Assembly: GCA_016713925.1 (NCBI GenBank)
Contig: JADJOH010000007.1
Span: forward strand, 1,227,501 to 1,291,500
Direction: 5' to 3'
Source of the DNA: Bacteroidota bacterium
Lineage (GTDB): Bacteria; Bacteroidota; Bacteroidia; AKYH767-A; OLB10
Length of the DNA stretch: 64,000 bases
Positions 61,703-64,000 of the stretch are shown here, piece by piece. The position numbers were made by a program, and so were the translations under genes. Below the pieces are notes generated by a model that did not search any database, was not told where the DNA came from, and was given only the letters and a program-made list of their open reading frames with translations. Every line of letters starts with the position of its first letter. Position 1 is the first letter of the stretch.

Positions 61703-63586
61703 ATGTCAAATTCAATAAAACTACTATGGATGGTATTGATCAGCGGAATTGTATCTGCTCAAAATCCACAGTTGAATACCATACCATTTATTAGCGGTCT
61801 GGTGAAACCGGTTGATATAACACATTGCAATGACAGCAGGCTATTCATTGTTGAACAGGACGGACGGATTCGCGTTGTTTTAAATGATACTTTACTCTCA
61901 ACTCCCTTTCTCGACATCAATCCGCAAGTACTCTCTACAGGAAATGAACAGGGACTCCTGGGATTAGCCTTTCATCCGGATTATAAAACCAATGGTCATT
62001 TTTACGTGAACTATATCAATAATTCCGGTCATACCCGAATCGCCCGATTCAGTGTTGACCCTCTCGATTCCAACCGTGCTCTTATTTCCAGCGAAATAGT
62101 CTTGATGACCATCAACCAACCTTATTCGAATCACAATGGCGGAGATCTTATGTTTGGTCCGGATGGCTATTTATATATTCCGATGGGAGATGGAGGGAAT
62201 GCCAATGACCCGCAAAACCACTCACAAAATACACTCGACCGACTAGGCAAAACTTTACGCATTGATGTCAACCATGGAAACCTGTTTGCCATTCCACCGG
62301 ATAATCCATTTATAAATAACAGTGCTTATCTTCCTGAGATTTGGAATTCCGGTCTCAGAAATCCATGGAAAGCCTGTTTCGACAAGGTCTCCGGAGGATT
62401 CTGGATGGGAGATGTAGGACAGAATGTGTGGGAAGAAATTAACTATCAGGATGCATCATCACCGGGTGGAGAAAACTACGGCTGGCGTTGTTATGAGGCA
62501 TCTGTAGCCTTTAATCTTACCGGCTGTCAGGCTCCATCTGCTTTTACTATGCCTGTACATGAGTATGCGCATGCCAATGGCAATTGCAGTGTTACCGGCG
62601 GGGAAGTCTACCGGGGATCTAAATATGCCAATCTTTTTGGACATTATCTTTTCTCCGACTTCTGTGTGCCCAGTATCCGAACGATTAAAAAAACAGGAAA
62701 TCAATTTATTCATGCAACGAATAACTCCTGGACAGGTGCAGGCATCAGTTGCTTTGGTCAGGATTTTCGAGGTGAACTTTATGTGGCTAATTTATACAAT
62801 GGACAGGTTAGAAAAATTGCTGATACTTCGTCCTGTATACCTGTAGCATGGTTGGCGGATGAAGATACGATTCATCTTTGCGGTAACTCGGCGACATTAA
62901 AAACACCTTTTGGTGATAGCTTATTTTATTCCTGGTATTTCAATGGCGCACAGGTATCCGGCAACACTTCCAACGAACTCTCCATCTCTCAAAGTGGTAC
63001 TTATATCGTTTCTGTAGATGGTACGCAGGGCATATGCAGAAATTCGGATACCGTTCATGTGGTGCTTAGCGGTTCTTCTCCTATAGTGAGTATTTCGGGT
63101 TTAGATACTAATTATTGCCAGAATCAATCTACAGCCATCCTCACAGGTAGTCCCTCAGGAGGAACATTTTCAGGATTAGGCGTGAATGGAAATTCATTTT
63201 CTCCCGGTCAGGCGGGATTAGGCACTATACTCGTACAGTATAGCTATACGGATAACAACGGTTGTACCGTAAAAAATATTCAAGCTACGAAAGTATTATC
63301 CTGTGCCGGACTGAATGAAACTAAAACGGATTATATCACTTCAATTTATCCTAATCCTTCTCATGAAAAGCTTACGCTGAAATTAAATAATCATTCGGGG
63401 AGTGATTTAATTCTGAATGTGTATGATGTCTTTGGCAAACTCATACACTCGGATAACACTGCGGTTCGGGCAACGGCAAATGAATTTACACTGGCTACCC
63501 AGTCGTATCCACAAGGCACATATCTCCTTAAATTATCCGATCCGTTCGGATTCGTTTCCACCAGACTATTTACGATCATTCACTAG
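61703..63586 (+). CDS. PQQ-dependent sugar dehydrogenase-like protein with T9SS sorting domain
   Basis: The 627 residues start with a signal peptide (about 1-19). The GSDH beta-propeller (about 28-370) has ITHCNDSRLFIVEQDGRIRVV, NEQGLLGLAFHPDYKTNGHFYVNY, SNHNGGDLMFGPDGYLYIPMGDGG, IWNSGLRNPWKACFD and GENYGWRCYEA, typical of glucose/sorbosone dehydrogenases. Ig-like repeats (about 390-530) and a type A sorting domain (about 545-627) follow, with SIYPNPSHEKLTLKLNN, NVYDVFGKLIHS and YPQGTYLLKLSDPFG. The enzyme oxidises aldose sugars with PQQ in the family. PQQ supply and substrate are not shown. It is a surface protein exported by T9SS. Confidence 0.9.
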   Translation: MSNSIKLLWMVLISGIVSAQNPQLNTIPFISGLVKPVDITHCNDSRLFIVEQDGRIRVVLNDTLLSTPFLDINPQVLSTGNEQGLLGLAFHPDYKTNGHFYVNYINNSGHTRIARFSVDPLDSNRALISSEIVLMTINQPYSNHNGGDLMFGPDGYLYIPMGDGGNANDPQNHSQNTLDRLGKTLRIDVNHGNLFAIPPDNPFINNSAYLPEIWNSGLRNPWKACFDKVSGGFWMGDVGQNVWEEINYQDASSPGGENYGWRCYEASVAFNLTGCQAPSAFTMPVHEYAHANGNCSVTGGEVYRGSKYANLFGHYLFSDFCVPSIRTIKKTGNQFIHATNNSWTGAGISCFGQDFRGELYVANLYNGQVRKIADTSSCIPVAWLADEDTIHLCGNSATLKTPFGDSLFYSWYFNGAQVSGNTSNELSISQSGTYIVSVDGTQGICRNSDTVHVVLSGSSPIVSISGLDTNYCQNQSTAILTGSPSGGTFSGLGVNGNSFSPGQAGLGTILVQYSYTDNNGCTVKNIQATKVLSCAGLNETKTDYITSIYPNPSHEKLTLKLNNHSGSDLILNVYDVFGKLIHSDNTAVRATANEFTLATQSYPQGTYLLKLSDPFGFVSTRLFTIIH

Positions 63587-63613
63587 AAACTATCATCCAT
63601 ATTATAAGAGGAA

Positions 63614-63650
63614 GGGAAAGCAGAAAACAATGTCTATGCTTTCCCTTTTT
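63614..63650 (+). terminator. Rho-independent terminator of the sugar dehydrogenase gene
   Basis: GGGAAAGCA at 63614-63622 pairs with TGCTTTCCC at 63637-63645 around a 14-base loop, followed by TTTTT. Confidence 0.82.
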
Positions 63651-63713
63651 CACTTTTCATGAGACAGTATTTCCTTTGCCTGTTACGTTAATAATTTGAG
63701 CAGAGCATCCTCC

Positions 63714-64000
63714 TCATTTATCCGCTTTCTCCTTGTATCTAAGAACAAGGAACAATAGGATGAAGAAACCAACCGCTCCAAGACCTACGGGATTTAAAAC
63801 AATCTTTTTCCAAACGGTGAATTCCCTGACTATATCTACAATAAAAAAGGTACAAGCAACTCCAATTATATCGGGCATTAGAAACAATAACCTGGCTCTA
63901 AATGTCTTTAAATCGAGAGTACTGCTGTTCTTTTCTCCTTTCAGCCATTCGCTTATTTTTTCGCCACCATAAATTAATAGCAGTACCGGAATTACCAACC
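63714..64000 (-). CDS. Membrane protein, C-terminal part (runs past the window edge)
   Basis: The visible 95 residues read LVIPVLLLIYGGEKISEWLKGEKN, ARLLFLMPDIIGVACTFFIVD and NPVGLGAVGFFILLFLVLRYKEKADK. There are at least two membrane helices and a charged end. The first in-window codon that could start it is a TTG at 63998, which looks like an internal Leu, so the gene most likely begins beyond 64000. I do not recognise a family. Confidence 0.55.
   Translation of the reverse strand, partial: LVIPVLLLIYGGEKISEWLKGEKNSSTLDLKTFRARLLFLMPDIIGVACTFFIVDIVREFTVWKKIVLNPVGLGAVGFFILLFLVLRYKEKADK

Overview
This 64 kb window comes from an AT-rich chromosome of the phylum Bacteroidota, probably a free-living member of the Chitinophagia/Sphingobacteriia/Flavobacteriia side rather than a gut Bacteroides. 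The evidence is four secreted proteins ending in type IX secretion (T9SS) sorting domains, TAnnTTTG-type promoter boxes, few Shine-Dalgarno sequences, a LytS/LytR two-component pair, a GH3-family adenylating enzyme, PaaZ of the Bacteroidota type and a pyrR-pyrB pair. No phage and no CRISPR array were seen, and I recognised no tRNA or rRNA. The only mobile-element gene is one IS200/RAYT-like transposase at 37.8-38.2 kb.

Layout. 1-3.6 kb (minus): the start of a family 2 glycosyltransferase, a GH3-like enzyme and a damaged dnaX. 3.6-7.2 kb: a polytopic membrane protein and a LytTR regulator/histidine kinase operon. 7.4-12.1 kb (plus): phenylacetate-type catabolism (paaZ, enoyl-CoA hydratase), a Nudix hydrolase and 6-phosphofructokinase. 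12.2-17.3 kb: an outer-membrane protein, a secreted thioredoxin and two tandem POT peptide transporters separated by simple repeats. 17.4-23.5 kb: YbaB, DinB, a lipoprotein/prolyl oligopeptidase pair, a GNAT-like protein and a minimal T9SS cargo. 23.6-32.5 kb (plus): a housekeeping block with cmk, ispH, rpsA, pyrR, pyrB, a STAS protein and rnz, into which two T9SS cargo genes are set. 32.8-37.5 kb: an unknown 384-residue protein, an EF-G paralogue and a SirB1/transglutaminase-like protein. 37.5-38.2 kb: REP-like repeats beside the RAYT gene. 38.4-49.9 kb (minus): a surface polysaccharide cluster (flippase, polymerase/ligase, three GT4 glycosyltransferases, WecB epimerase, acyl- and aminotransferases, PglC-like initiating transferase) carrying an inserted ParE-type toxin-antitoxin pair. 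50-52.5 kb (minus): rny, a structured RNA (probably 6S RNA), zapA and a coiled-coil partner. 52.6-64 kb: M23 peptidase, Hsp20, DoxX, CDF transporter, UspA, LolD-like ATPase, a VWA membrane protein, SanA/YdcF and a T9SS-exported sugar dehydrogenase.

Two themes stand out. First, about a dozen otherwise intact genes carry a single indel, a small deletion or a stop codon. They include essential ones (dnaX, ispH), and about half of the lesions sit in A or T runs. This fits base-calling or assembly error better than gene decay, so coordinates and 'pseudogene' labels should be read with that in mind. Second, at least eight genes have a TAnnTTTG promoter box only 3-6 bases before the start codon, which predicts leaderless or nearly leaderless mRNAs.
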